From positions 1 to 28,509 of the forward strand of contig CAVKQB010000025.1 of NCBI GenBank assembly GCA_963658575.1: 28,509 nucleotides of DNA. Direction: 5' to 3'. The notes beneath the pieces are model-generated. The model searched no databases. It had not been told where the DNA came from and was given only the letters and a program-made list of their open reading frames with translations. This stretch comes from W0P28-013 sp963658575 (GTDB lineage: Bacteria; Bacteroidota; Bacteroidia; Bacteroidales; Paludibacteraceae). Numbering within the stretch: the first letter of the stretch is position 1; every line of letters begins with the position of its first letter. A program made the translations under genes and the position numbers. Positions 8,538 through 15,046 of this stretch are shown here, in pieces.

Positions 8538-9439
8538 CTGTCCAAAATGCGTTCTGCGACACGCAATTTCGCACTGCGCGCCCGAGGGTTGGCCGCCACC
8601 TCGTCGTCCGAAGCAACCAACACCCTATTATTAACAGCAGCAAACGGCGACAGCGCGCGACCGTAGAAATCCTTCTCCTGACGACCATCGACATTGCCTG
8701 TGCGTATGAAATTTTTCACCAATCTATCTTCGAGCGAATGGTAGGTGAGCACCGCCAGCCGACCGCCGACATTCAGCACTTGAGCCGATTGACGGAGCAA
8801 TTCGCGCAACGCCCCCATCTCGTCGTTCACCTCGATGCGCAACGCCTGAAAGAGTTTGGCCATCTCTTTTTTCTCGCGTTCGCGCGGGAAAAACGGTCTC
8901 ACCACATCGATGAGTTGCGCCGCCACCTCGATAGGAGCGACTGCGCGCGCCGCCACCACCGCTTTAGCCACACGGCGGGCTTGGCGCAACTCGCCATAAT
9001 TGAAAAAGATGTCGGACAGGCGCGCCTCGTCGTAACTGTTCAACACGGCCGCGGCCGTCAGCGCAGAGCGACGATTCATGCGCATATCCAAATCGCCGTC
9101 GAAGCGGAACGAAAAACCGCGCGTCTCGTCGTCGAGATGGTGCGACGACACACCCAAATCGGCCAAAATGCCGTCCACTTTTTCGATATTGTGATAGCGC
9201 AAAAAATTCGACAAATAGCGGAAATTGCTCCGCACAAACGTGAAACGCGCATCGTCGAGAGCATTTTGCGCCGCATCTAAATCTTGGTCGAAGCCGAGCA
9301 GACGGCCGCCCTCGCCCAAACGCTCCAAAATGGCGCGCGAATGACCACCGCCACCAAACGTAACATCGACATACACGCCATCGGGCTTGATGCGCAAGCC
9401 TTCGAGCGTTTCGTTTAGCATAACTGGCGTGTGGTACAT
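8534..9439 (-). CDS. rsmH: 16S rRNA (cytosine(1402)-N(4))-methyltransferase RsmH
   Basis: RsmH (MraW) methylates N4 of C1402 in the decoding centre of 16S rRNA using S-adenosylmethionine. The 301-residue protein starts MYHTPVMLNETLEGL, the normal N-terminus of the family. It has the SAM-binding segment VDVTFGGGGHS (about 24-34), then GFDQDLDA, ADLGVSS and the C-terminal LTYHSLEDR motif. Length is normal. It is the second gene of the dcw cluster, after mraZ; a 294-base repeat-filled spacer separates them, whereas the two are almost adjacent in most bacteria. Confidence 0.97.
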   Translation of the reverse strand: MYHTPVMLNETLEGLRIKPDGVYVDVTFGGGGHSRAILERLGEGGRLLGFDQDLDAAQNALDDARFTFVRSNFRYLSNFLRYHNIEKVDGILADLGVSSHHLDDETRGFSFRFDGDLDMRMNRRSALTAAAVLNSYDEARLSDIFFNYGELRQARRVAKAVVAARAVAPIEVAAQLIDVVRPFFPREREKKEMAKLFQALRIEVNDEMGALRELLRQSAQVLNVGGRLAVLTYHSLEDRLVKNFIRTGNVDGRQEKDFYGRALSPFAAVNNRVLVASDDEVAANPRARSAKLRVAERILDR

Positions 9440-9451
9440 AAATTCAATGCG

Positions 9452-9730
9452 AAAGTGAGAAAGTGTGAAAGTGTGAAAGTGTGAAAGTGTGAAAAGTTTA
9501 TAAAGTCTATAAAGTTGTTGTGGATTTGTGGATTTGGTTTAATGCGACAATTTGAAATTTGAAATCTGAAATCTGAAATTGATTAAATAATTGGAAATTA
9601 GATAATTGAATAATTAAAAAGTCTTTGCTCTTTGCTCTTTGCTCTTTGCTCTTTGCTCTTTATTCTCTCACCTCTCACCTATAACCTCTCACCTATTTCT
9701 TGCTACTTGCTACTCATATCTTGCTACTAA
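9452..9730. repeat. Composite satellite filling the rsmH-mraZ spacer
   Basis: In plus-strand order: GTGAGAAA then GTGTGAAA units (about 9455-9490); TATAAAGTCTATAAAGTTG (about 9497-9516); TGTGGATTTG words; AATCTGAAATCTGAAA (about 9562-9577); the AT-rich block (9577-9619); about five CTTTGCTC units (9622-9660); CTCACCT/ATAACC (9665-9695); and CTTGCTAC units (9699-9728). This is the fullest example of the composite tract, with the same block order as 1444-1690. It ends a few bases before the mraZ stop codon and begins about 12 bases from the rsmH start. Confidence 0.94.
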
Positions 9731-9733
9731 ATC

Positions 9734-10198
9734 CTATTCAGCAACAGATTTTTTCGTCATTTTTTCAGCTAAGCGTTTGGCGAAGTCAGTCGAAGTCAGG
9801 CGCGAACGCTCGTAGGTGGCCTTATTCCACAGCGCCATGCGGTCGAGCATACCGACGAACAGCACATCGGCCTCTGCGCCAATCTGCGACAGATAACGGC
9901 GCGGCACCAGCACACGCCCTTGCGCATCAATGTCGAGCCACTCGGCATCCGACACAAACTGCATCAGCAGCATCTGGTCTTCGGGGTTCCACTCGTCGAG
10001 TTTCTCCTTGAAATCCGCCACTTTGCGATTCCAAACTGCCTCCGGATAGAGAATCAGGCACGCGTTGTCTGGGTCCATGCGCATCACCAAACGGCGACCG
10101 CCGCCATCGTCGGGCAGCAGCCTGCGGTAGGCCGAAGGCACGAAAACACGCCCTTTGGCATCTAATTTTGCCTCGCTATTTCCGATAAATGTGGACAT
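9734..10198 (-). CDS. mraZ: Transcriptional regulator MraZ
   Basis: MraZ is a DNA-binding regulator with two SpoVT-AbrB-like domains. It forms a ring and binds repeats upstream of its own gene, controlling the dcw operon (shown in E. coli and mycoplasmas). The 154-residue protein has both hallmark motifs, DAKGRVFVPS (13-22) and DAQGRVLVPR (about 90-99). It is first in the cluster, as usual. ATG 10198 gives the normal N-terminus (MSTFIGNSEAKLD). A candidate -7 element lies about 25 bases upstream. Confidence 0.97.
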   Translation of the reverse strand: MSTFIGNSEAKLDAKGRVFVPSAYRRLLPDDGGGRRLVMRMDPDNACLILYPEAVWNRKVADFKEKLDEWNPEDQMLLMQFVSDAEWLDIDAQGRVLVPRRYLSQIGAEADVLFVGMLDRMALWNKATYERSRLTSTDFAKRLAEKMTKKSVAE

Positions 10199-10223
10199 AC
10201 TTATTGCACTAATTATTCGGGTG

Positions 10224-10231
10224 TAAAGTTA
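10224..10231 (-). promoter_or_regulatory. Candidate -7 element of the mraZ/dcw promoter
   Basis: On the minus strand this reads TAACTTTA followed by CACC, one mismatch from the Bacteroidetes -7 consensus TAnnTTTG, 26 bases before the mraZ start. No clean TTTG sits at the expected -33 distance. Two TGTGG pentamers 10 bp apart (plus-strand CCACA at 10250-10254 and 10260-10264) lie just upstream; they could be operator-like, but that is speculative. Confidence 0.45.
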
Positions 10232-10270
10232 CAACAAAATTCAAATTCCCCACATTCCACCACAAGAAAT

Positions 10271-10368
10271 TTATCAACAGGTTTTTCAACAAAATTTCGC
10301 AAGAAATCAAAAAGTTATCAACAATTTTTCATCCTTCAGAAAACGGAATAATTTGCTAATTTTCAACA
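10271..10368 (+). promoter_or_regulatory. Cluster of DnaA-box-like nonamers in the mraZ-infC spacer
   Basis: The 419-base spacer 10199-10617 has no gene. Four nonamers in the same orientation stand out: TTATCAACA at 10271 and 10315, and TTTTCAACA at 10283 and 10360. TTATCAACA differs from the DnaA-box consensus TTATCCACA at one position. The surroundings are AT-rich. Whether DnaA binds here is inference; it could relate to regulation of the divergent mraZ and infC promoters or simply be chance in AT-rich DNA. Confidence 0.4.
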
Positions 10369-10406
10369 AATAATGAACAATCAGAGTGCAGAATGGTTGA
10401 AAGTGG

Positions 10407-10418
10407 GGAAAATTTTCC
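10407..10418. other. Perfect 12-bp palindrome in the mraZ-infC spacer
   Basis: GGAAAATTTTCC is a perfect inverted repeat without a loop, flanked by GTGG on the left and AAAGTACCCC on the right. This is the form expected of a dimeric DNA-binding protein site. It lies between the two divergent promoters. No partner can be named from sequence. Confidence 0.35.
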
Positions 10419-10511
10419 AAAGTACCCCGCGAAATCGTCCCGAAGAACGCGCATGGCCTGCCAAGTGAACCTTTTTGCACCATCATTTTTCATTTTTTTT
10501 GTCGAAAACGA

Positions 10512-10541
10512 TTGTCGTTCAGGAAAAAAGCAGTAAATTTG
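10512..10541 (+). promoter_or_regulatory. Bacteroidetes-type promoter of the infC operon
   Basis: TTG at 10512-10514 (-33 element) is followed after 19 bases by TAAATTTG at 10534-10541, a perfect match to the -7 consensus TAnnTTTG, and then GCAC. The predicted transcription start is near 10548, giving an infC leader of about 70 bases. Confidence 0.75.
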
Positions 10542-10577
10542 CACGCTTTTAGACAAAACAGTTTTATTCACCGCGAA

Positions 10578-10592
10578 TCCGCGCCGAGCGGA
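10578..10592 (+). promoter_or_regulatory. Hairpin in the infC leader
   Basis: TCCGC (10578-10582) pairs with GCGGA (10588-10592) around the loop GCCGA, 25 bases before the infC start. Leaders of infC operons in other bacteria are controlled by IF3 and/or L20; this hairpin may play such a role, but its sequence does not prove it. Confidence 0.35.
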
Positions 10593-10617
10593 GAGGCGAT
10601 AAAAACAAACCAAACCA

Positions 10618-11154
10618 TTGATTATCAAGAAGAAAGACGAAGCCGCGCACCGCATAAACGAACGCATCAGAGGCGTGCGCGAAGTCCGTTTGGTGGGCGA
10701 AAATGTGGAACAGGGTGTCTACCCGATTGAGCGTGCGCTGGCGATTGCCGATGCGCAAGGGCTCGATTTGGTGGAAATATCGCCAAACGCCCAGCCCCCC
10801 GTGTGCAAAGTGATAGACTACCAAAAGTTCCTCTATCAGCAGAAAAAACGCGAAAAAGAGTTGAAGGCCAAATCGGTGAAGATGGACGTGAAAGAGATTC
10901 GTTTCGGTCCGCAAACCGACGACCACGACTACAACTTCAAGTTGAAGCACGCGCAAGGCTTCATCAAAGACGGCAACAAAGTGAAGGCCTACGTCTTTTT
11001 CAAAGGCCGCTCGATTCTGTTCAAAGAGCAAGGCGAAGTGTTGCTGCTGCGCTTTGCCAACGACCTCGAAGAGATTGCCAAAGTCGATTCGCTGCCCAAA
11101 CTCGAAGGCAAACGCATGATAATAATGCTATCGCCCAAAAGCACGAAAAAATAG
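10618..11154 (+). CDS. infC: Translation initiation factor IF-3
   Basis: IF-3 binds the 30S subunit, prevents premature 50S joining and monitors start codon and initiator tRNA selection. The 178-residue protein has the N-domain (RINERIRG...VRLVGENVEQGVYP), the family signature DLVEISPNAQPPVCKV, the lysine-rich linker (QKKREKELKAKSVK) and the C-domain (VKEIRFGPQTDDHDYNFKLKHA). There is no in-frame ATG near the start: the nearest upstream stop is TAA at 10600-10602. Initiation must therefore use TTG 10618, ATT 10621 or ATC 10624. infC of E. coli is known for its AUU start, which lets IF-3 repress its own synthesis, so ATT 10621 is a serious alternative. First gene of infC-rpmI-rplT. Confidence 0.96.
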   Translation: MIIKKKDEAAHRINERIRGVREVRLVGENVEQGVYPIERALAIADAQGLDLVEISPNAQPPVCKVIDYQKFLYQQKKREKELKAKSVKMDVKEIRFGPQTDDHDYNFKLKHAQGFIKDGNKVKAYVFFKGRSILFKEQGEVLLLRFANDLEEIAKVDSLPKLEGKRMIIMLSPKSTKK

Positions 11155-11226
11155 GCGCGAGACGGTTCGTATTTGAAAATTTTTTGACACACTATTATTA
11201 ACTAATTAAATAACAATTTTACTGAA

Positions 11227-11424
11227 ATGCCTAAACTGAAGACTAATTCCGGTACCAAAAAGAGGTTCGCCCTTACCGGAACAGGAAAAATCAAACGGAA
11301 ACACGCTTTCAAAAGCCACATTCTGACCAAAAAGACATTGAAACAAAAACGCAATTTGACGCACGCTGGCTTGGTAGATGCGGCAAACATCAAAAGCGTC
11401 AAAGCCTTGTTGGCCAACCATTAA
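11227..11424 (+). CDS. rpmI: 50S ribosomal protein L35 (bL35)
   Basis: This 65-residue basic protein begins MPKLKTNSGTKKRFALTGTGK, the usual start of bL35, and continues with KRKHAFKSHILTKKT. It is a component of the large ribosomal subunit. It lies 72 bases after infC and before rplT, the conserved order of this operon. Length is exactly typical. The ATG start follows an A/T-rich leader without a Shine-Dalgarno sequence, as is usual in this phylum. Confidence 0.98.
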   Translation: MPKLKTNSGTKKRFALTGTGKIKRKHAFKSHILTKKTLKQKRNLTHAGLVDAANIKSVKALLANH

Positions 11425-11462
11425 GCAAACTATTGAAAGCAAACAAACACAAGTGATTAACC

Positions 11463-11504
11463 GAATGTTCAGCCCCGAAAGATTCCGATGGAACGCTAAC
11501 ATTC
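11463..11504 (+). promoter_or_regulatory. Predicted structured element between rpmI and rplT
   Basis: GAATGTT (11463-11469) can pair with AACATTC (11498-11504), enclosing a small hairpin TTCC-GAT-GGAA (11483-11493). The structure ends 16 bases before the rplT start. L20 is known to repress its operon by binding mRNA structures that mimic its 23S rRNA site in E. coli and Bacillus; this element is a candidate for a similar site, by position only. Confidence 0.35.
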
Positions 11505-11520
11505 AAAAAACAGAAAAATT

Positions 11521-11874
11521 ATGCCAAGATCAGTAAACCATGTCGCTTCGAGAGCGAAACGCAAAAGAATTCTGAAACTTACACGCGGCTATTTCGGCGC
11601 ACGTCGCAACGTGTGGACTGTAGCCAAAAACACGTGGGAAAAAGGTCTGCTCTACGCCTATCGCGACCGCAAAAACAAGAAACGCAACTTCCGCGCTCTG
11701 TGGATTCAGCGTATCAATGCGGCTGCACGCTTGGAGGGTCTGTCGTACTCGCAACTGATGGGGGCTCTGCACAAAGCAGGCATCGCCATGAACCGCAAAG
11801 TACTGGCCGACCTCGCCATGAACCACCCCGAAGCATTCCAAGCCATCGTGAAAAAGGCCGCCAAAGCGAAATAA
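11521..11874 (+). CDS. rplT: 50S ribosomal protein L20 (bL20)
   Basis: This 117-residue protein is the large-subunit assembly protein bL20, which binds 23S rRNA. It has the typical N-terminal tail (MPRSVNHVASRAKRKRILKL), the GYFGARRNVW segment and the globular domain (RALWIQRINAAARLEGLSYSQLMGALHKAGI). In L20 systems studied elsewhere it also feeds back on its own operon. Last gene of infC-rpmI-rplT; a strong terminator follows 20 bases after the stop. Confidence 0.98.
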   Translation: MPRSVNHVASRAKRKRILKLTRGYFGARRNVWTVAKNTWEKGLLYAYRDRKNKKRNFRALWIQRINAAARLEGLSYSQLMGALHKAGIAMNRKVLADLAMNHPEAFQAIVKKAAKAK

Positions 11875-11894
11875 CGCCCAAAGCACAACAAACG

Positions 11895-11927
11895 AAACGC
11901 TCAACTCCGCACGGAGTTGAGCGTTTT
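11895..11927 (+). terminator. Intrinsic terminator between convergent rplT and gdhA
   Basis: The stem AAACGCTCAACTCC pairs with GGAGTTGAGCGTTT around the loop GCAC (11909-11912), with a T-run on the right and an A-run on the left. The hairpin therefore can terminate transcription from both sides, fitting the convergent ends of rplT (plus) and gdhA (minus). Confidence 0.92.
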
Positions 11928-11960
11928 CTGTATGCCAACCTTTCGACGAAAGGCTGGAAA

Positions 11961-13298
11961 TCAGACGATTCCCTGCGCCATCATGGCTTTGGCCACCTTC
12001 ATAAACGCTGCCGTGTTGGCACCTTTCACATAATCGACTGTGCCGTCGGGCAGCGTGCCATACTTGACGCACTGTGCGTGAATGTCGCTCATGATTTGGC
12101 GGAGTTTGGCATCGACCTCCTCTTTGCTCCAACTGATGTGCATGGCGTTTTGCGTCATTTCCAAGCCCGACACCGACACGCCGCCTGCATTGGCGGCCTT
12201 GCCAGGCGCATAAAGAATTTTGGCCTCTTGGAAAACCTTGATGGCTTCGGGCGTGGAGGGCATATTGGCACCCTCAGAAACAGCAATCACGCCATTGGCG
12301 ACCAAAGCGCGCGCATCGTCGCCGTTCAGTTCGTTCTGCGTGGCCGACGGCAGCGCAATGGTGCATTTTTCGTGCCACGGACGACCGCCAGCCACATATT
12401 TGCAGCCATATTTTTCGGCATACTCGCGTATGCGCCCGCGATAGACCTGTTTCAGTTCGAAAATATAGTCCAACTTTTTGCGGTCGATGCCGTCGGGGTC
12501 GTAGATGTAGCCGTCGCTGTCGCTCATAGTCAGCACTTTGCCGCCCAATTCGAGCACTTTTTCGGCGGTGTAGGTGGCCACATTGCCTGCACCAGAGATG
12601 CAGACGGTCTGCCCTTTCAGGTCGTCGATGCCGCGACTTTTCAGCATATTCATCAGGAAATAGATGTTGCCATAGCCCGTGGCTTCGGGGCGAATGAGCG
12701 AGCCGCCAAATTCGATGCCTTTGCCAGTGAATGTGCCTGTGTTTTCGCGCGCCAACTTTTTGTACATACCGTACATGTAGGCCACTTCGCGTCCGCCCAC
12801 GCCGATGTCGCCTGCTGGCACGTCGGTATCGGGGCCGATATTGCGCCAAAGTTCCAGCACCAACGCTTGGCAGAAACGCATGATTTCGGCGTTCGATTTG
12901 CCGCGCGGCGAGAAGTCGGAACCGCCTTTGGCACCGCCCATGGGCAGTGTGGTGAGCGCATTTTTGAACGTCTGTTCGAAGGCCAAAAATTTCAGAATCG
13001 ACGGGCAGACCGAAGCGTGAAAACGCATGCCGCCTTTGTAGGGCCCGATGGCGTTGTTGTGCTGTATGCGGTAGCCCATGTTGGTCTGCACACGCCCTTG
13101 GTCGTCCACCCAATTGACGCGGAACGAAATGATGCGATCGGGAATGCAAAGACGCTCGATCAGGTTGGCGCGTTCGAATTCCGGATGCCGATTGTACACC
13201 CCTTCGATGGAAGTCAGCACCTCGCGCACCGCCTGAATGTACTCCGGCTCGTTCGGAAAACGACGCTGTAAATTATCTATCACTTTTTGAGTTTCCAT
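11961..13298 (-). CDS. gdhA: NADP-dependent glutamate dehydrogenase
   Basis: The enzyme converts 2-oxoglutarate and ammonium to glutamate (or the reverse) in the cytoplasm. The 445-residue length and sequence fit the hexameric, NADP-type bacterial class. Visible motifs are the substrate-binding GPYKGGMRFH (85-94), the catalytic lysine in PMGGAKGGSDF (K124), GGREVAYMYGMYK, and the nucleotide fold SGAGNVATYTAEK (235-247), followed by SDSDGYIY. ATG 13298 (METQKVIDNL) is chosen: an upstream in-frame ATG at 13373 would add 25 low-complexity residues and lie upstream of the -7 promoter element. The gene stands alone, convergent with rplT and divergent from panC. Confidence 0.96.
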   Translation of the reverse strand: METQKVIDNLQRRFPNEPEYIQAVREVLTSIEGVYNRHPEFERANLIERLCIPDRIISFRVNWVDDQGRVQTNMGYRIQHNNAIGPYKGGMRFHASVCPSILKFLAFEQTFKNALTTLPMGGAKGGSDFSPRGKSNAEIMRFCQALVLELWRNIGPDTDVPAGDIGVGGREVAYMYGMYKKLARENTGTFTGKGIEFGGSLIRPEATGYGNIYFLMNMLKSRGIDDLKGQTVCISGAGNVATYTAEKVLELGGKVLTMSDSDGYIYDPDGIDRKKLDYIFELKQVYRGRIREYAEKYGCKYVAGGRPWHEKCTIALPSATQNELNGDDARALVANGVIAVSEGANMPSTPEAIKVFQEAKILYAPGKAANAGGVSVSGLEMTQNAMHISWSKEEVDAKLRQIMSDIHAQCVKYGTLPDGTVDYVKGANTAAFMKVAKAMMAQGIV

Positions 13299-13342
13299 AA
13301 CATTTTTTGACTTTTGTGATACTTTTTGTTTATTTCGCGATG

Positions 13343-13378
13343 CAAAAGTACAGTTTTTTTTTCGAATCGACACAAAAA
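13343..13378 (-). promoter_or_regulatory. Promoter of gdhA
   Basis: On the minus strand TTTTTG (13378-13373) is followed after 22 bases by TACTTTTG (13350-13343), a perfect TAnnTTTG -7 element, then CATC. The predicted RNA start lies about 35 bases upstream of the gdhA ATG at 13298, which supports that start choice. Confidence 0.65.
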
Positions 13379-13455
13379 CAGCGGCGCACGACGAAACAAA
13401 AAAAGCGAAAAAAGCGAATTTTGACGGTAAATTTCACGATATTCGTTTTATTTGC

Positions 13456-13463
13456 TAATTTTG
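13456..13463 (+). promoter_or_regulatory. -7 element of the panC promoter
   Basis: TAATTTTG followed by CACG matches the -7 consensus TAnnTTTG. It lies 26 bases upstream of the panC ATG. A good -33 TTTG at the normal distance is not seen, so the assignment rests on the -7 element and position. Confidence 0.55.
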
Positions 13464-13489
13464 CACGATTTTTCCAGAACATTTTTACC

Positions 13490-14341
13490 ATGAAAATCAT
13501 CACCACCAAAAACGAACTTGCCCAATGCGTAGCCGACTGCAAAAAAGCGGGATTGCGCATCGGTTTTGTGCCCACCATGGGGGCGCTGCACGAAGGCCAT
13601 CTGACGCTGGTGCGCCGAGCCGTGGCCGAAAACGACCGCTGTTTTGTGAGCGTATTCGTCAATCCCACGCAATTCAACGACAAGAACGACCTTGCCAACT
13701 ACCCGCGCACGCTCGAAGCCGACGCGCGTCTGCTCGAAACGGCAGGTTGCGCCTACGTGTTTGCTCCAACGCCCGACGAGATGTACGATGCCAGCGAGAT
13801 GGCGACACCGTTTGCGTTCGATTTTGGCGGGCTCGACCAAGTGATGGAGGGCAAATTCCGCCCGGGGCACTTCAACGGCGTGGTGCAAGTGGTGAGCAAA
13901 CTCTTCCGCCTCGTGCAGCCCGACAAGGCCTATTTCGGCGAAAAAGACTTTCAGCAATTGGCCATCATACGGCGCATGGTGCAAGTGATGGCATTCCCCA
14001 TCGAAATAGTGGGTTGCCCCATCGTGCGCGAAGCCAGCGGACTTGCGCTCAGCAGCCGCAACACCCTGCTTACGCCCGAACAGCGGCAAATCGCCACACA
14101 CATTTCGGCTGTGCTGAAAGAGAGCACGCAATTTGCGCTCGAAACGACGGTGAGCGAACTGCACGACGCCGTAGTGGCCGCCATCAACCGAAAAGACGAC
14201 CTCGACGTGGAGTATTTCGACATTGTGGACGGTCGCACCCTGCAATCGGTAGCCACGTGGAACGACGCCGACTACATCGTAGGCTGCATCACGGTCTATT
14301 GCGGCAAAATCAGACTCATCGACAACATACGCTACAAATAA
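13490..14341 (+). CDS. panC: Pantothenate synthetase (pantoate--beta-alanine ligase)
   Basis: PanC condenses pantoate and beta-alanine with ATP, via a pantoyl-adenylate, in vitamin B5 / coenzyme A synthesis. The 283-residue protein has the nucleotidyltransferase HxGH-type motif in PTMGALHEGHL (H34, H37), then FVNPTQF, the pantoate-binding FRPGHFNGVVQVVSKLF, YFGEKDFQQL and LSSRN. Length is normal. ATG 13490 (MKIITTKNEL) is the family start; longer in-frame extensions are low-complexity and precede the promoter. The YciO-type gene begins 12 bases after its stop, so both probably share a transcript. panB and panD are not in the window. Confidence 0.97.
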   Translation: MKIITTKNELAQCVADCKKAGLRIGFVPTMGALHEGHLTLVRRAVAENDRCFVSVFVNPTQFNDKNDLANYPRTLEADARLLETAGCAYVFAPTPDEMYDASEMATPFAFDFGGLDQVMEGKFRPGHFNGVVQVVSKLFRLVQPDKAYFGEKDFQQLAIIRRMVQVMAFPIEIVGCPIVREASGLALSSRNTLLTPEQRQIATHISAVLKESTQFALETTVSELHDAVVAAINRKDDLDVEYFDIVDGRTLQSVATWNDADYIVGCITVYCGKIRLIDNIRYK

Positions 14342-14353
14342 CCCCGCCGCGAG

Positions 14354-14956
14354 ATGGTCAGACTCTACAACGAAAATCCCAACCCAAAAATCATTGCGCA
14401 CATCGCCGAAATACTGCGCAACGGCGGCATCATCATCTACCCTACCGACACCGTCTACGCCATCGGCTGCGATATGTACCAGCCGCGCGCCATCGAAAAA
14501 ATTTGCCATTTCCGTGGTATCGACCCACGCAAAGCGCAACTCGCCATCGTCTGCCACGACCTGAGCAGCGTGAGCGAATACGCACGCATCGACAACAGCA
14601 CTTTCCGTCTGCTGAAACGCAACCTGCCTGGCGCATTTACATTCGTGTTGCCCGGCAGCAGCCGACTGCCCAAACTGTTCAAAGACCGTAAAAACATCGG
14701 CATACGCATACCCGACAACAACATCGTGCGCGCCATAACCGCTGCACTCGGCAACCCGCTGATGACCGCCTCGATAAAAGACAGCGAACTATCGGAATAC
14801 GAGACCGACCCCGAACTGCTGCAAGAAAAATATGGGCGCATGACCGACATCATCATCAACGGCGGAACCGGCGGCACAACTGCCTCGACCATAGTCGATT
14901 GCACAGGCGACGAACCGCAAATCACACGCCAAGGTGCTGGCGAACTCATCATTTGA
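14354..14956 (+). CDS. Sua5/YciO/YrdC family protein, YciO type
   Basis: Members of this family bind double-stranded RNA or ATP and make L-threonylcarbamoyl-AMP for tRNA t6A37 modification (TsaC/Sua5). The 200-residue protein has IIYPTDTVYAIGC (about 27-39), the family's substrate-binding start. It continues with ICHFRGIDPRKAQLAIVC, FRLLKRNLPGAFTFVLPG and IGIRIPDN. These segments resemble E. coli YciO (ICRIRQL..., FRLMKNNTPGNYTFIL, IGMRVPSN) more than TsaC/YrdC. YciO is a paralogue whose role was less clear, so synthesis of t6A is likely but not assured. It has no Sua5 C-terminal domain. It follows panC closely and precedes a promoter for the next gene. Confidence 0.88.
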   Translation: MVRLYNENPNPKIIAHIAEILRNGGIIIYPTDTVYAIGCDMYQPRAIEKICHFRGIDPRKAQLAIVCHDLSSVSEYARIDNSTFRLLKRNLPGAFTFVLPGSSRLPKLFKDRKNIGIRIPDNNIVRAITAALGNPLMTASIKDSELSEYETDPELLQEKYGRMTDIIINGGTGGTTASTIVDCTGDEPQITRQGAGELII

Positions 14957-14974
14957 TAAACAAAATCGAAAAAA

Positions 14975-15005
14975 TTTGTCGAACAATAAAAATTTCGTAT
15001 ATTTG
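14975..15005 (+). promoter_or_regulatory. Bacteroidetes-type promoter
   Basis: TTTG (14975-14978), 19 bases, then TATATTTG (14998-15005) followed by CACAC. This is a perfect match to both promoter elements at standard spacing, and it lies 41 bases before the ATG of the membrane-anchored protein gene. Confidence 0.85.
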
Positions 15006-15046
15006 CACACTCTATTTTTGCAGATAAACCCTCAAAAAAAACGAAT

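Noticed and set aside
13299..13373. Upstream in-frame start of gdhA adding 25 residues
   Set aside because: The extension is lysine/serine-rich, not typical of the family, and overlaps the gdhA promoter.
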